From Chthoniobacterales bacterium (lineage in GTDB: Bacteria > Verrucomicrobiota > Verrucomicrobiia > Chthoniobacterales > UBA10450), in NCBI GenBank assembly GCA_013695905.1, contig JACCZQ010000516.1, positions 1 through 7,769 on the forward strand: a DNA stretch of 7,769 bases, written 5' to 3'. The notes beneath the pieces were generated by a model that saw nothing but the letters and a program-made list of their open reading frames with translations, ran no database searches and was not told where the DNA came from. Positions within the stretch are counted from its first letter, which is position 1. Every line of letters begins with the position of its first letter. Made by a program: the position numbers and the translations under genes. Below, piece after piece: positions 6,809-7,769 of the stretch.

Positions 6809-6875
6809 CGGAGTGGCGACACTCCTGTCGCCAGTCGATCCACGCTGGAAAAGCGACAGGAGTGTCGCCTCTCCG
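6809..6875. repeat. REP-doublet-like hairpin element (second sequence, same design)
   Basis: Perfect 17-base inverted arms lie at 6815-6831 (ggcgacactcctgtcgc) and 6853-6869 (gcgacaggagtgtcgcc), separated by 21 bases. After one T-T mismatch the pairing continues for five more base pairs (CGGAG 6809-6813 with CTCCG 6871-6875). Each arm is again a palindrome in itself (gcgaca, ggag loop, tgtcgc). Arm length and spacer nearly equal those of the element at 206-269, but the sequence differs. It sits in the 212-base space between mpl and the rhodanese gene, whose divergent promoters must lie around it. It has no T-run, so it is not a plain terminator. Confidence 0.75.
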
Positions 6876-6946
6876 CCCACACCCTGCCAACGTGCGGCCC
6901 ACCGCAGTTTGACGCCTCCGGCCCTGCCCTTTAGCGTTGCCGCACT

Positions 6947-7339
6947 ATGAAAACACTGACTAGTTTCGCGCTCGCGCTGGCGTTCTCCGCCTTCACCGCG
7001 GTGGCCGCGACGGACTTTCCCGACATCAGCCATGACGAACTCAAGAAGGCGATGAAGCAGAACACTGTCACGCTTATCGATGTGAACGGCACCGACAGTT
7101 TCAAGAAGGGTCACATTCCCGGCTCGATCGACTTCGCCGCTCACGAAGAGAAGCTCGGCGAGAAACTGCCGAAGGATAAGAACGCGCTCATCGTCGCGTA
7201 TTGCGGCAGCGAGCGTTGCAAAGCGTATCGCGCGGCTGCGGCGAAGGCGAAGGAGCTCGGCTACACCAACGTGAAGCATTACTCGAAAGGCATCGCCGGC
7301 TGGAAAAAGGCAGGCGAAAAGACGCAGAGCGGCAGCTAA
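6947..7339 (+). CDS. Exported rhodanese-like domain protein
   Basis: This is a single-domain rhodanese homologue of 130 residues. Residues 1-20 (MKTLTSFALALAFSAFTAVA) form a Sec signal peptide, so the protein should act in the periplasm. The mature part has the rhodanese pattern: ELKKAMKQNTVTLIDVNG (31-48), GHIPGSIDFAAH (55-66) with the conserved H-I-P-G, and the active loop YCGSERCKAY (85-94). C86 holds the catalytic position; C91 in the same loop is a second cysteine that could form a disulfide. GYTNVKHYSKGIAGW (105-119) is the usual C-terminal rhodanese end. Such proteins carry sulfane sulfur on the cysteine; the physiological substrate here is unknown. The ATG at 6947 has no Shine-Dalgarno sequence. 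A strong terminator follows 22 bases after the stop, so it is probably a single-gene transcript. Confidence 0.92.
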   Translation: MKTLTSFALALAFSAFTAVAATDFPDISHDELKKAMKQNTVTLIDVNGTDSFKKGHIPGSIDFAAHEEKLGEKLPKDKNALIVAYCGSERCKAYRAAAAKAKELGYTNVKHYSKGIAGWKKAGEKTQSGS

Positions 7340-7361
7340 AGACTCGCCCAAGGCGAATCAC

Positions 7362-7396
7362 AAAACGGCCGGAGCGGCAACGCTTGGGCCGTTTTT
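7362..7396 (+). terminator. Strong intrinsic terminator after the rhodanese gene
   Basis: A 9-bp stem aaaacggcc (7362-7370) / ggccgtttt (7387-7395) is capped by an inner AGCG-GCAA-CGCT hairpin with a GNRA-type tetraloop (7373-7384). The stem ends in a T-run (7392-7396). The A-run on the other side makes it potentially bidirectional. A small extra hairpin, TCGCC/GGCGA (7344-7356), precedes it. Confidence 0.9.
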
Positions 7397-7450
7397 GCTT
7401 TAGCTTGCTCTGAGCGAAGCGAAGTCGTGCATTTGTGACAAGTTTTTGAA

Positions 7451-7531
7451 ACCGCTAATGAACGCGAATCGACGCGAATAGAAGAAGGAAAGAGTTTCTT
7501 TCATTAGCGTTTCTTCGCGTCCATTCGCGGT
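7451..7531. repeat. Inverted array of 10-base units (consensus GCgAATnrAC)
   Basis: The left arm has three head-to-tail 10-base units: GCTAATGAAC (7454-7463), GCGAATCGAC (7464-7473) and GCGAATAGAA (7474-7483). The right arm, read on the opposite strand, has GCGAATGGAC (7519-7528), GCGAAGAAAC (7509-7518) and GCTAATGAAA (7499-7508). The outer ends are ACCGC and GCGGT (7451-7455, 7527-7531). The 15 bases between the arms extend the fold, with GAAGGAAA (7484-7491) pairing TTTCTTTC (7495-7502). Paired as a hairpin the arms match at 7 to 8 of 10 positions per unit, so they share a period and motif rather than being exact copies. I recall similar ACGCGAAT-type tandem motifs as dispersed repeats in several bacterial genomes; the origin is unknown to me. 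Confidence 0.7.
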
Positions 7532-7577
7532 CCTGCTCGTCTCCTTGACGGTCTGAGGCGAAGCTTCGTTAGTGTTC

Positions 7578-7600
7578 TGTAACAGATAGATCGTTACAAT
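7578..7600 (+). promoter_or_regulatory. Operator-like dyad overlapping a possible -10 box
   Basis: TGTAAC (7578-7583) and GTTACA (7593-7598) are perfect inverted half-sites 15 bases apart centre to centre, a spacing common for dimeric regulators. The right half overlaps TACAAT (7595-7600), one base off the -10 consensus. No good -35 box lies 16-18 bases upstream; a TTGACG at 7545-7550 is too far to serve this -10. If real, it would control a gene beyond the right edge. Confidence 0.3.
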
Positions 7601-7632
7601 CGGGTGCTGCGCGCGCGGAGCCGGCATTTCGG

Positions 7633-7653
7633 GGAGCGCACGCTCCAGCGTGC
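7633..7653. repeat. Overlapping, mutually exclusive palindromes
   Basis: GGAGCG/CGCTCC (7633-7638, 7641-7646) and GCACGCT/AGCGTGC (7638-7644, 7647-7653) are both perfect inverted repeats with a 2-base centre. They share bases 7638-7646, so only one can form at a time. They belong to the palindrome cluster that continues to 7712. Confidence 0.5.
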
Positions 7654-7655
7654 TG

Positions 7656-7682
7656 GCGACTCCGAAAGCTTTCGCGAGTCGC
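7656..7682. repeat. Near-perfect 27-base palindrome
   Basis: GCGACTC (7656-7662) pairs with GAGTCGC (7676-7682) around the perfect 12-base palindrome CGAAAGCTTTCG (7663-7674). The only irregularity is one bulged C at 7675. This gives about 11 base pairs with an AGCT turn. There is no T-run, so it does not look like a terminator; it fits a REP-like repeat or a cruciform site. Confidence 0.6.
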
Positions 7683-7690
7683 GAACTTTG

Positions 7691-7712
7691 GCGGCTTGCG
7701 CCTGGGCGCCGC
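7691..7712. repeat. GC-rich nested inverted repeat
   Basis: GCGGC (7691-7695) and GCCGC (7708-7712) flank an inner GCGCC-TG-GGCGC palindrome (7698-7709). The outer and inner pairings share bases 7708-7709, so they compete. It lies 8 bases after the 27-base palindrome. Confidence 0.4.
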
Positions 7713-7746
7713 AACGTCTCCACCGCGTAACCGTCCAAGGAAGTTC

Positions 7747-7767
7747 GTGCTCGCAGAATGCGAGCAC
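7747..7767. repeat. Perfect 9-bp hairpin at the right edge
   Basis: GTGCTCGCA (7747-7755) and TGCGAGCAC (7759-7767) pair perfectly around a GAA loop. The window ends two bases later, so I cannot tell whether it is a terminator, a REP-like unit or part of a larger element. Confidence 0.6.
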
Positions 7768-7769
7768 CA

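Larger units (their letters stand above)
7397..7769. other. Non-coding right end, dense in palindromes
   Basis: No credible gene lies in these 373 bases. The one longer minus-strand frame (7400-7738) has no family resemblance and translates across the repeats listed separately. The stretch holds an inverted array of 10-base units, an operator-like dyad with a possible -10 box, three adjacent palindromes and a terminal hairpin. It may include the upstream region of a gene beyond the right edge. Confidence 0.6.

Noticed and set aside
7454..7528. CRISPR array
   Set aside because: The units are only 10 bases and are contiguous without spacers, and the two halves are inverted.
7400..7738. 112-codon minus-strand open frame at the right end
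   Set aside because: It translates through the palindromes and the 10-base array; the product shows no domain or coherent composition.

Overview
This is a GC-rich chromosomal window that most likely comes from a member of the Verrucomicrobiota, possibly a soil Spartobacteria/Chthoniobacter-type organism. The main pointer is the secreted protein at 2709-4352, which resembles a family (TIGR02597) I know mainly from that phylum and ends in the dockerin-like Ca-binding repeats common in its secreted proteins. A Ku protein, an Mpl ligase and intergenic spaces full of palindromic repeats also fit. No rRNA, tRNA, CRISPR array or intact insertion sequence is visible.

Layout from left to right. On the minus strand: the N-terminus of an MgtC/SapB-type membrane protein running off the left edge (1-124), a hairpin-forming repeat (206-269), a small predicted membrane protein (266-472), and the DNA-end-binding protein Ku (512-1354). 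Divergent from ku on the plus strand is a TauE/SafE (TSUP) anion permease (1492-2253), followed by a weak terminator and a 455-base non-coding stretch. Then, on the plus strand, come the secreted TIGR02597-like/dockerin protein (2709-4352) and a lone MalG-type sugar ABC permease (4414-5259). Convergent with these is mpl (5328-6734, minus strand), the murein tripeptide ligase. A second hairpin repeat (6809-6875) lies between mpl and a divergent exported rhodanese-like protein (6947-7339), which is closed by a strong intrinsic terminator (7362-7396). The last 373 bases carry no credible gene but hold an inverted array of 10-base units, an operator-like dyad and several perfect palindromes.

The genes do not form one pathway. 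Ku is the DNA-repair component (its usual partner LigD is not here), Mpl belongs to peptidoglycan recycling, and TSUP and MalG are membrane transport parts. I see no clear new defence or biosynthetic system. The most unusual material is non-coding. Two hairpin elements of different sequence (206-269 and 6809-6875) share one design: 17-base perfect arms, a 20-21 base spacer, and arms that are themselves palindromes, as in REP doublets (REPINs). A third element is built on a 10-base period. The coding points worth a second look are the dockerin fusion, the orphan permease, and the small ORF after ku whose stop codon lies inside a repeat.
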